From: CAYZDV01 sp964477275
Lineage (GTDB): Bacteria > Acidobacteriota > Aminicenantia > Aminicenantales > Aminicenantaceae
DNA: 13,840 nt
Direction of reading: 5' to 3'
NCBI GenBank assembly: GCA_964477275.1
Contig: CAYZDV010000048.1
Coordinates: forward strand, 1-13,840
Shown: positions 1-5,702 of the stretch, in pieces
How the letters are laid out: each line of letters begins with the position of its first letter
How positions within the stretch are numbered: position 1 is the first letter of the stretch
Notes under the pieces: generated by a model
Database searches by the model: none
What the model was told of the DNA's origin: nothing
What the model saw: the letters and a program-made list of their open reading frames with translations, nothing else
Translations under genes and position numbers: made by a program

Positions 1-57
1 ATGCTATCCCTGATGATTCTACGAAATATTTATTAAAGATATTTCTGAGATGGAACA

Positions 58-303
58 CTAGGCAGTCACGACTTCTTTGACTTTAATCTCTACCCTTCCA
101 ATTTTTGGTATTGGATCATGGTCCCGGATTTTCAGAATAAGCCATTCCTCTAAAACTTCTTGAAGTTCATGCCGACATTGTTCTACATTGCTGGCATTTG
201 CCCAAACTCCCTCAAAATCTGGAATTTCTGCAAACCATGTACCATCGTCCAAATTTTTATATTGTGCTTTTTCTAAGGCCTTTTGGATATATTCTAAAAG
301 CAT
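58..303 (-). CDS. hicB: HicB-family antitoxin (type II toxin-antitoxin, UPF0150-like)
   Basis: An 81-residue protein of the HicB/UPF0150 antitoxin fold. The sequence shows the diagnostic core 'DGTWFAEIPDFEGVWANA' (about residues 20-37), followed by the conserved helix with 'ELQEVLEEWL' and the ending 'DPIP'. In this family the protein binds and neutralises the HicA mRNA interferase. No C-terminal DNA-binding domain is visible, and the length is typical of short stand-alone HicB proteins. The ATG is preceded on the minus strand by AGAGAGG six bases upstream, which fixes the start. A sigma70-like promoter lies just upstream. The toxin gene would be expected next to it, but neither the 57 bases downstream to the window edge nor the 500 bases upstream contain a recognisable HicA. 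The toxin may lie outside the window or be lost. Family call is confident; function as half of an active module is inference. Confidence 0.85.
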   Translation of the reverse strand: MLLEYIQKALEKAQYKNLDDGTWFAEIPDFEGVWANASNVEQCRHELQEVLEEWLILKIRDHDPIPKIGRVEIKVKEVVTA

Positions 304-334
304 TTAAATCCTCTCTTAATTCCAATTTAGTCAT

Positions 335-364
335 ATCATATAAAGAATAAAGAAGGCAAGTCAA
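335..364 (-). promoter_or_regulatory. Sigma70-like promoter for hicB
   Basis: On the minus strand TTGACT (359-364) and TATGAT (335-340) are separated by 18 bases. The -10 box lies about 30 bases before the hicB start codon. The match is close to consensus and no other gene uses this position. Confidence 0.55.
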
Positions 365-448
365 TGGAAAATGAATTTAGGGGAACTGTGTTTTCCTTTG
401 AATATGAGATAGGTAAAAATTTAAAAACAACACCAGAAATAGTAACAT

Positions 449-517
449 GTTGTTGTTGCGCCGCTGTTGTTGGCCGCTGTTGTTGCGCCCGCTGTTGTTG
501 CCCCGCTTGTTGCGCCC
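449..517. repeat. Five-unit imperfect tandem repeat, consensus GCTGTTGTTGCGCC
   Basis: Five consecutive units of 13-15 bases can be read: 449-462, 463-475, 476-490, 491-504 and 505-517. They share the core GCTGTTGTTG followed by a short C/G run (CGCC, GCC, CGCCC, CCCC); the last unit has lost three bases of the core. Unit length is not a multiple of three. The tract is GC-rich inside an AT-rich neighbourhood. It looks like a slippage-prone noncoding minisatellite. Confidence 0.75.
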
Positions 518-559
518 TGGCTGAGTTAACTTGTTAATTTTAAACAAAATAAAAAACAC

Positions 560-618
560 CTCTCCCTGTAGCAACTTGCTTAGATTGGATTTTTCGGCCC
601 AAAAATCGATTCTAACGG
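560..618. repeat. Degenerate direct repeat, copy A (AAAATCGATT core)
   Basis: This copy aligns with 674-726 in the same orientation. Shared parts are a left CTCTC...CTTA block and a right block reading TTTTCG-(G/C)-(C/A)-CCAAAAATCGATT-(C/T)-TAA-(C)-GG. The right block (about 28 bases) has few differences; the left is more eroded. No coding or transposase signal is associated with it. Confidence 0.55.
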
Positions 619-673
619 AAAAAACCTTACAGCAGTCTGTGTGTGTGACTTTACTGCAGCACAAACCTGAGAG

Positions 674-726
674 CTCTCTACAAAACGCTTAAAACCTAAT
701 TTTCGCACCAAAAATCGATTTTAAGG
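674..726. repeat. Degenerate direct repeat, copy B (AAAATCGATTTT core)
   Basis: Second copy of the element at 560-618, about 110 bases downstream in direct orientation. Here the core AAAATCGATTTT is a perfect 12-base palindrome; in copy A one base breaks it. The palindrome could be a protein-binding site, but nothing in the sequence says for what. Confidence 0.55.
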
Positions 727-803
727 ATTCCCTCTCCCCTGAAGCGATATTTCTAATTTCATTATTTTCTTGAAGATAGGTCAGCCAAGCTGGAAAAGCC
801 GGC

Positions 804-1154
804 ATGAAAACTTCTCTGAAATCACTTCCTGTCCTATTGCTCATTTGTTTTTTGATCATGAGCTGCACAAAAGAAAAAACCTCAAAAGAAGCGGAGTGGA
901 AAGGAAAGGTGGAGTTAAAAAACGGTGCAAAAATCGTCAAGAATCCTTCCGATCCTGTTTACGGGGAAATCGTTCTTGAATTGGAAGAAGATTTGAGCAT
1001 CGGACATGAGGACGATGATAATTATTTATTTTACCGTCCCCGAAACATCGCCGTGGACGAGCAGGCAAATATATTCATCCTGGAAAGCGGCAACTGCCGC
1101 ATCCAGAAATTTGACAAAGACGGCAATTATCTCCAAATAAAAGATAGCTTTTAG
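804..1154 (+). pseudogene. 5' remnant of a 6-bladed beta-propeller (NHL-type) lipoprotein
   Basis: 116 residues starting with a lipoprotein signal: Lys at positions 2 and 6, a hydrophobic stretch, then a lipobox ending I-M-S-C with the acylated cysteine at residue 21. After the signal come 'KIVKNPSDPVYGEIVLELEE' and a first NHL-like blade, 'RPRNIAVDEQANIFILESG', continuing into 'CRIQKFDKDGNYLQ'. In the family I recognise, proteins of about 350-400 residues continue from this point with a glycine-rich 'GRKGQGPGEF'-like turn and five more blades. Here the homology stops at 'NYLQ' and a stop follows six codons later (IKDSF). No other frame in the next 350 bases resumes the propeller. I read it as a gene truncated by deletion or rearrangement. 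A secreted or anchored short peptide remains possible. The ribosome-binding site is weak. Confidence 0.6.
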
Positions 1155-1297
1155 AGCTTTCTCCGGGTTAACTTAAATAATAAAGCCTTTTGTGGTCTTT
1201 CACCAATTCGAGTCAACAGGCTTGAAAACATATCCCCTTTTCCTCCATGATTCTTGTTTAAGCTAATACAAGCGATTAACAATGTTACAGTTCCTGC

Positions 1298-1344
1298 CAT
1301 TCCTGCGAAGCCTGTCCCTGCGCAGGCAGGGTGAAAGAATCCAG
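1298..1344 (+). repeat. Degenerate dispersed palindromic repeat, third copy
   Basis: Starts CATTCCTGCG (1298-1307) and ends GAATCCAG (1337-1344), matching the ends of the CATTCCCGC...GAATCCAG core of the copy at 3398-3467 read on the plus strand. The interior has diverged and contains its own palindrome, CCTGCGCAGG (1317-1326). It faces the copy at 1390-1459. Confidence 0.5.
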
Positions 1345-1389
1345 ACGTTGTCCATGCGAAAGCAGCGAACTATAAAAAGGAAGTGGATT

Positions 1390-1459
1390 CCTGTTTACGC
1401 AGGAAACCCTGGATTCCCGCCTGCGCTGGAATGACAACACTATATGGTTATGTCAATTT
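1390..1459 (-). repeat. 70-bp dispersed hairpin repeat, left copy
   Basis: This segment matches the reverse complement of 3398-3467 over 70 bases with four substitutions and no gaps. It contains two short inverted repeats: CCTG-TTTACG-CAGG, and an imperfect stem ATTCCCGC...GCTGGAAT. Such CATTCCCGC..GCGGGAATCCAG elements are a known type of bacterial intergenic hairpin repeat; read through, they give spurious peptides of the 'SRLRGNDN' type. Confidence 0.8.
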
Positions 1460-1505
1460 CATACTTGCGTAAGAAGAAGAAATTTGTTCAACCTGACCAG
1501 CATCC

Positions 1506-2615
1506 TCAGTAATCCTTCCCCAGAAGATGGACATTGCCGAGCCTGACCCTGGTCAAGCCCGCCTCGAGAGCGGCCTGGCGGCATTCTTCGGCATGCCGGC
1601 GAGAGGTGGTCGGAAGGTCGCGGAAATGGAAATGCGGGTAGAACGCGAGAAGAGAGTAGGGGGTCTGGGGGTCGAGGGAGGCGATAAACCGCGCGATTTC
1701 CCTGACTTCCTCCTCTTCCACGTATCCCGGGACAAGAAGAGTGCTGGCAATGACCAGCGGCGGCTCCTTCCTCTTTGCGGCCCAGCTCGAGGCCAGCTTG
1801 AAATTGGCTTTGGTCTGCTCGTTGCTCCGTCCGCAGAGAGCCACATTCAGCTCGGGATGAAAGGTTTTGAGGTCAAACTTGACGCAGCCGCCGCTTTGAA
1901 GAGCGATGTCCAGAATCTCCTCCAGAAAACTGCCGGTCATGGTGCCGTTGGTCTCCCAGCAGAAGCGGAGGATCCTGTGCCTCTTCTCAGCCATGGCCAG
2001 CCGCGAAGCATGGATGGAATGGAGGATCTGGGGCGCCGGGTCGCCTCCGAAGTAACAGACGCACGAGGTGCTGGCATCAACGGCCCCTGAGAGTTCGCTC
2101 GAGGGCTGAGGCTTCTTCCCTCTCAGGTCTTCTCGATAGTGCCAGTTCTGACAGAAAAGGCAGTTGAAGGTGCAGCCGTGGTAGAAAACAGCCAGGTTTT
2201 TGAAGCCGTACTCAGGGCCCCTGGAATAGGCGTAGCGGGGATAGCCGGCCCCTGTGCCGCCCGGGCAAACCCAGGTGCCGACACAATTGGTGGGCAAGGA
2301 GTCATAATACCATGAAAAGTACCCCTCCCGCGGCAGCGGCCTGAGCCTCTGCCCGTCCCGGTTTTCTTTCACTCCGCAGTAGCCCGCTTCTCCAGTGCCG
2401 ATCCGGCACTCGTTGAAACAGGCATTGCAGGAAAGGCCTCCCTCAGCCTGAGGTGGGGATCCCGGAAGGCCAAAAACTTCCCGGCTGGCCTGATGGACCT
2501 TCTGAATGTGGGGCTCAACAGCCTGGAACGCATGAAGGATGCACTCCCGGCAGAGGCCCAGATATCCGGAGAGAGGCCATCTCTCTCTCCCGCAGTGGAT
2601 GCACTCGACCATCAT
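1506..2615 (-). CDS. Uncharacterised radical SAM protein with extra N-terminal cysteine motifs (PflA-activase/AmmeMemoRadiSam-like)
   Basis: 369 residues. The radical SAM [4Fe-4S] motif is C148-T-F-N-C152-L-F-C155, followed by 'QNWHY'; a GGDP motif for SAM binding follows at about 190-193. Ahead of it are three further cysteine groups: C5/C8 with C22/C25 (zinc-ribbon-like), C63/C66/C70/C80 ('CNACFNECRIGTGEAGYC'), and C111/C117. Similarity in style is to COG1180 pyruvate-formate-lyase-activating enzymes and the radical SAM partner of AMMECR1 and MEMO, but neither partner gene is adjacent. The substrate cannot be told. It follows the outer-membrane protein gene by 66 bases in the same direction, so co-transcription is possible. 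The start is one of two consecutive ATG codons; an AGGAGGAGA lies about 13 bases upstream, a rather long spacing. Radical SAM membership is certain; role is unknown. Confidence 0.8.
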   Translation of the reverse strand: MMVECIHCGRERWPLSGYLGLCRECILHAFQAVEPHIQKVHQASREVFGLPGSPPQAEGGLSCNACFNECRIGTGEAGYCGVKENRDGQRLRPLPREGYFSWYYDSLPTNCVGTWVCPGGTGAGYPRYAYSRGPEYGFKNLAVFYHGCTFNCLFCQNWHYREDLRGKKPQPSSELSGAVDASTSCVCYFGGDPAPQILHSIHASRLAMAEKRHRILRFCWETNGTMTGSFLEEILDIALQSGGCVKFDLKTFHPELNVALCGRSNEQTKANFKLASSWAAKRKEPPLVIASTLLVPGYVEEEEVREIARFIASLDPQTPYSLLAFYPHFHFRDLPTTSRRHAEECRQAALEAGLTRVRLGNVHLLGKDY

Positions 2616-2681
2616 TCAGCAGAGAGAATCTCCTCCTGCTCACAGAAGAAAAGAATTTCTTCTAAGCTGAAGAAGCGCTGT

Positions 2682-3266
2682 TTAAAAATAGATGTTCACT
2701 CCGCCGCTGATGGAAAAGTTGCCCAGTTCCAGCTCTCTTCCTTCGATCGTGACTTTGCCCTTGCGGTATTTCCCCTCGACAAGCAGCGCAATCTTGCTGA
2801 TCTTGAGTTCCAGGCCGAGGCCGGCGTTGTAGCTGCCCTTGCTGTCCTTGTCGACCTCTTTGAGGTCAGCCGTGTAGACGCCGTAGCCGGCGGTGAGAAA
2901 AGGACGGATGGAAGCAACCGGAGGAATGGGAAGGGAGAGAGGGAAGAGTTTCGCATTTACCCCGATATACTGATAGGTCAGTTCGATTCCATCCCAGTTC
3001 ACGTCTCCAACAACGGTCTGGACGAGCTCATGGCCGGCGCGGAGATAGTTCGCTTCAACGGCAAACATCATCATCTTCAAGCCCAGGCGTCCCCCGTAAA
3101 AAAACGAGGCATCCGACTCAAAAACGGAGTTGAGATCGTCGGGAAGCTTAGGCTTCTCAGCCGAATAGCCCGCCTGGACCCCGATGTAAATTCCCTGAGC
3201 CTGGAGACCGGATGCCAAGACAAGGACAAGCGCCAGAGCCAAACCCGAAACCGCCACTTTTTTCAT
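2682..3266 (-). CDS. Small outer-membrane beta-barrel protein
   Basis: 194 residues with a clear Sec signal peptide: 'MKK', a hydrophobic core to about residue 20, and cleavage predicted after 'LQA' (23/24). The mature part consists of alternating, amphipathic beta-strand segments with aromatic girdles (for example 'FFYGGRLGLKM', 'YQYIGVNAKLFP', 'RPFLTAGYGVYT') and ends in '...ISGGVNIYF', with the terminal phenylalanine typical of BAM-assembled barrels. Size fits an eight-stranded porin-like barrel (OmpA/OmpW/OMP_b-brl type). Ligand or function is not deducible. The ribosome-binding site GAGGTG sits five bases before the ATG. Upstream lies 130 bases of AT-rich sequence that may hold the promoter. 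The gene and the radical SAM gene together are flanked by inverted copies of the 70-bp repeat. Confidence 0.85.
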   Translation of the reverse strand: MKKVAVSGLALALVLVLASGLQAQGIYIGVQAGYSAEKPKLPDDLNSVFESDASFFYGGRLGLKMMMFAVEANYLRAGHELVQTVVGDVNWDGIELTYQYIGVNAKLFPLSLPIPPVASIRPFLTAGYGVYTADLKEVDKDSKGSYNAGLGLELKISKIALLVEGKYRKGKVTIEGRELELGNFSISGGVNIYF

Positions 3267-3652
3267 GTCTTCACCTCTTTTTTTAATCTAATACAAACAC
3301 ATTTATACGTAGCAGCATAAATGATTGCGTATTTTTGGCGATGATCTGCCTGAAGATGATGAAATTATGCGCAACTGTTTATGACGCTCTGTATAATAAA
3401 TTGATATAGCCATATAGTGTTGTCATTCCCGCGCAGGCGGGAATCCAGGGTTTCCTGTGTAAACAGGGACTTTCGGATTTTTTTAGCGCCATTCCCGGTC
3501 TTTCCCTTGACGCTGTTCGGGCTCTGATCAATGGAGGGACCATCTTTTATTACCAAGAAGCCGTCTTTCCTGTCAAGATGAAGCCGTCTCATAACGAGAT
3601 TCACACCTCAACGATGGATCACCGGCAACCCGAAGCAGCTTCCTGTGCCCAT
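3267..3652. other. Intergenic region with right repeat copy; no supported gene
   Basis: 386 bases. The part near the outer-membrane protein gene is AT-rich leader. At 3398-3467 lies the right copy of the 70-bp repeat. An open 79-codon minus-strand frame (3365-3604) reads straight through the repeat and yields the artefact peptide 'LDSRLRGNDN', so I reject it as a gene. From 3470 to 3652 I see only a short direct repeat GAAGCCGTCT (3557-3566 and 3580-3589). Confidence 0.55.
3398..3467 (+). repeat. 70-bp dispersed hairpin repeat, right copy
   Basis: Matches the reverse complement of 1390-1459 at 66 of 70 positions. Two perfect stem-loops are present on the plus strand: ATTCCCGC-GCAG-GCGGGAAT (3425-3444) and CCTGT-GTAA-ACAGG (3454-3467). 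The two copies are inverted and about 1.94 kb apart. Confidence 0.8.
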
Positions 3653-4255
3653 TCATTCCTCAAGGTGGGGTTTGGCCAGGATCTCCATCACCCTCAGGTC
3701 GAAGAAATTCTGAGCGTTGGCCGGTCTGAGGAGGACAGCCGTGTCCGCACCGCGGCCAGTGCCTCCGACGCAGATGCAGGGCTCTGAGGTCGAAATCAGC
3801 CCCGCATCCCCGGCCATGAGGGCCACCTCCACCGCCACCTTGGTTCCCTCGCCAAAGATGCGCAGGGTGTAGGCGATGAACTCTTCCAGCTCGTAGGTTC
3901 CCAGCTTTTTTCGCACCGCCCGGCCCACTCCTCCCAGAGCATGCTGGCAGGTCAGAATCCTGGCTCCGGCCGCTTCGATCTGTTTCCGATAGTCCTCCCT
4001 GAGCTCCTGGTAGCCGGGCTTCACAAATCCCGTGGAATGGGTGACGATCACCAGGTTTCCGGATGGGAAGAGTCTGGCGGCCATAAGTCCCGTTTCTCCA
4101 GAGGAGGAAGCGACGACAACCGTCCTCACCCCCAGCTCCTCCGCCCTTCTAACAGCAACTTCAAGAGTTCTCCGCGTGTTCTCGCGACCCGGACGACGAA
4201 AATAAACGCACGGCACTGAGAACTCCAATTCGTTTCTCGTTTTTTTCATGGCCAT
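3653..4255 (-). CDS. Stand-alone pyruvate kinase alpha/beta (C-terminal)-like domain protein
   Basis: 200 residues from the preferred start. It resembles the isolated pyruvate-kinase C-terminal-like domain found in archaea and some bacteria (the MTH1675/AF0103 type, which to my recollection binds a flavin in crystals), not a full pyruvate kinase: the catalytic TIM barrel is absent. Visible motifs are 'VVASSSGETG' (47-56), 'VTHSTGF' (71-77), 'GEGTKVAVEVALMAGDAGL' (135-153) and 'CVGGTGRGADTA' (162-173). Biochemical role is not established. The open frame extends upstream to 4369, but a TTGACA promoter lies inside that extension and AAAGGAGG precedes the ATG at 4255, so I take 4255. The added residues at 1-38 of the longer frame are basic and low-complexity. 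The gene is transcribed divergently from the permease pair. Confidence 0.75.
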   Translation of the reverse strand: MAMKKTRNELEFSVPCVYFRRPGRENTRRTLEVAVRRAEELGVRTVVVASSSGETGLMAARLFPSGNLVIVTHSTGFVKPGYQELREDYRKQIEAAGARILTCQHALGGVGRAVRKKLGTYELEEFIAYTLRIFGEGTKVAVEVALMAGDAGLISTSEPCICVGGTGRGADTAVLLRPANAQNFFDLRVMEILAKPHLEE

Positions 4256-4324
4256 CGACGATGGTCCTCCTTTCCCTCTGTTTTTCCGTCCGGGCTGTTC
4301 TTTTCTCTTCATCTTCCCTGCCCC

Positions 4325-4353
4325 ATTCTGTGCTCTCGGTGAGAAGTTGTCAA
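4325..4353 (-). promoter_or_regulatory. Sigma70-like promoter for the pyruvate-kinase-domain protein
   Basis: On the minus strand TTGACA (4348-4353, perfect -35) and CAGAAT (4325-4330, 4 of 6 to the -10 consensus) are 17 bases apart. The expected transcript start near 4318 lies upstream of the ATG at 4255 and excludes the longer reading from 4369. Confidence 0.5.
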
Positions 4354-4424
4354 GAGGACCACCAAACACTCCCCTCTTTGCTTCATAACGGATTTGGAAA
4401 TACTGACTCCTGGAAACCTTTGTT

Positions 4425-4453
4425 TTGAACTCCCGTATTGTCTAATGTAAAAT
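4425..4453 (+). promoter_or_regulatory. Sigma70-like promoter for the permease pair, with a very short leader
   Basis: TTGAAC (4425-4430), 17-base spacer, TAAAAT (4448-4453). A transcript would start near 4460, only about seven bases before the ATG at 4467. This also rules out the in-frame TTG at 4455 as the start codon. Confidence 0.55.
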
Positions 4454-4466
4454 ATTGAAGAGGAAG

Positions 4467-5702
4467 ATGGCTCGAGTCAATGTCGGCGAATCCCTTTCGA
4501 TGGCCATGGGTTCTCTCTGGACCAATAAGCTGAGGACTTTTCTCACGCTTCTGGGAATCATCATCGGCGTCTTCACCATCGTCGCCGTTGTCTCCATCAT
4601 CCAGGGCCTCAATCATTATGTCTACACCCAATTTTCATTTTACGGACCCAACGATTTTTCAGTCTCAAAGTTCTCGATGGTCGGCGGATCCCTCCAGGAT
4701 TACCGGGAAATGCTCAAACGAAAAGACCTGACCCTTGCCGAGATGAGGCTCATTCGCGAGCGCTGCTCATCCTGCGAGCTTGTGGGAGCATCGGTCTCCA
4801 CCAGCCGGACGGCCAAATTCCAGAGTCAGTTCATGAAAGACGTCTCGATCAGAGGCGTGACTCACCTCGACCATATGATCGGGACAGTCCTGGAGCTGGA
4901 AAGGGGGCGTCACATCCTCAAGGAGGATGAAGACCGCTCCCGCTACGTCTGCATCATCGGCGCCGACATCAAGGAAAAGCTCTTCCCTGCTCTCGACCCT
5001 CTCGGGAAATGGATAAAGTTGGGACCGCACAATTTTCTTGTGATCGGCGTCGGCGGGAAGAAAGGCAAACTTCTGGGGATGAGCCAGGATGATTATGTCC
5101 GCATTCCCATCACCACCTTTCAGAAGCTCTATGGCTCGAGAAGAAGCATCAACATCAACATCCACACCCCCTCCCAGGAGATGATGTCCAGAGCCCAGGA
5201 GGAAGTGAGAACCATTCTGCGCTCCCGTCGCCATCTCGGCTTCAAAGACCCGGATGATTTCTCTTTTGTCAGCTCCGAGACATTCATCCAGATGTACAAG
5301 ACAGCCACCGCGGGCATCTACTTTGCCATGATCGCCATCTCGTCCATTGCCCTGCTGGTTGGCGGTATCGTGGTCATGAACATCATGCTGGTGGCGGTCA
5401 CCGAAAGGACAAAGGAGATAGGGATCCGCATGTCTGTCGGAGCCCGCCGGAAAGACATTCTCTTCCAGTTCCTGATCGAATCCGCGGCCATCTCCACCAC
5501 GGGCGGGCTCATCGGGATTCTCATCGGCTTTATTATCGCCAGGATTGTCACCGCAGCCACTTCACTGCCTTCGGCACTTGATCCGACCGCGATCGTGGTT
5601 GCCATTGCCGTCTCGGCGAGTGTGGGCATCTTTTTCGGGCTCTTTCCGGCCAACAAGGCGGCCAAGCTCAACCCCGTCGAGGCCTTGAGGGCAGAACAAT
5701 GA
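4467..5702 (+). CDS. ABC transporter permease, MacB/FtsX type (first of tandem pair)
   Basis: 411 residues with MacB/FtsX permease topology: one N-terminal membrane helix after 'TNKLRTFLTLLGIIIGV' (about 19-45), a large extracytoplasmic MacB_PCD-type domain (about 46-280), then three C-terminal helices (about 283-306, 342-367 and 373-395). The cytoplasmic coupling motif 'ERTKEIGIRMSVGARRKDIL' follows the second helix. Such permeases move lipoproteins, lipids, peptides or drugs, or transmit force to the periplasm, and need a separate MacB/LolD-type ATPase; none is encoded nearby. I chose the ATG at 4467, not the TTG at 4455: it carries AGAGGA just upstream, lies downstream of the promoter, and aligns exactly with the start of the paralogous next gene (18 residues before TNKLR in both). 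The stop overlaps the next start (ATGA). Confidence 0.88.
   Translation: MARVNVGESLSMAMGSLWTNKLRTFLTLLGIIIGVFTIVAVVSIIQGLNHYVYTQFSFYGPNDFSVSKFSMVGGSLQDYREMLKRKDLTLAEMRLIRERCSSCELVGASVSTSRTAKFQSQFMKDVSIRGVTHLDHMIGTVLELERGRHILKEDEDRSRYVCIIGADIKEKLFPALDPLGKWIKLGPHNFLVIGVGGKKGKLLGMSQDDYVRIPITTFQKLYGSRRSININIHTPSQEMMSRAQEEVRTILRSRRHLGFKDPDDFSFVSSETFIQMYKTATAGIYFAMIAISSIALLVGGIVVMNIMLVAVTERTKEIGIRMSVGARRKDILFQFLIESAAISTTGGLIGILIGFIIARIVTAATSLPSALDPTAIVVAIAVSASVGIFFGLFPANKAAKLNPVEALRAEQ

Larger units (their letters stand above)
304..803. other. 500-bp AT-rich intergenic region with degenerate repeats and no supported gene
   Basis: Apart from the hicB promoter at its left end, this stretch carries a five-unit tandem repeat (449-517) and two degenerate copies of a 50-60 bp direct repeat (560-618 and 674-726). 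A 95-codon minus-strand frame (377-664) crosses the tandem repeat. Its residues there are low-complexity Asn/Gly/Gln/Arg, and the repeat unit length varies out of phase, so I do not call it a gene. Base composition is clearly more AT-rich than the gene-dense part of the window. Confidence 0.6.
1155..1505. other. Intergenic region holding dispersed hairpin repeats
   Basis: 351 bases between the truncated lipoprotein and the radical SAM gene. The first 130 bases are AT-rich with nothing recognisable. The rest carries a degenerate copy (1298-1344) and a well-preserved copy (1390-1459) of a dispersed palindromic repeat, in opposite orientation to each other. No coding potential is seen. Confidence 0.6.

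Noticed and set aside
1..58. Possible start of hicA (GTG overlapping the hicB stop, minus strand)
   Set aside because: The frame is open to the window edge, but the 19 readable residues (MFHLRNIFNKYFVESSGIA) do not resemble a HicA N-terminus and there are too few to judge.
449..517. CRISPR array
   Set aside because: Units are 13-15 bases and contiguous; there are no spacers and no cas genes.
377..664. 95-codon minus-strand open frame across the GTTGTT tandem repeat
   Set aside because: Low-complexity Asn/Gly/Gln residues come from the repeat, unit lengths are not multiples of three, and no family resemblance is seen.
2644..2663. Hairpin AGAAGAAA-AGAA-TTTCTTCT between the outer-membrane protein and radical SAM genes
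   Set aside because: AT-rich stem without a following T-run on the transcribed strand; it could slow read-through but is not a supported terminator.
2493..3320. 275-codon plus-strand open frame
   Set aside because: Antisense to the outer-membrane protein and the start of the radical SAM gene, both of which have better coding evidence.
3365..3604. 79-codon minus-strand open frame
   Set aside because: It reads through the dispersed repeat and yields the well-known artefact peptide LDSRLRGNDN; the rest has no recognisable domain.
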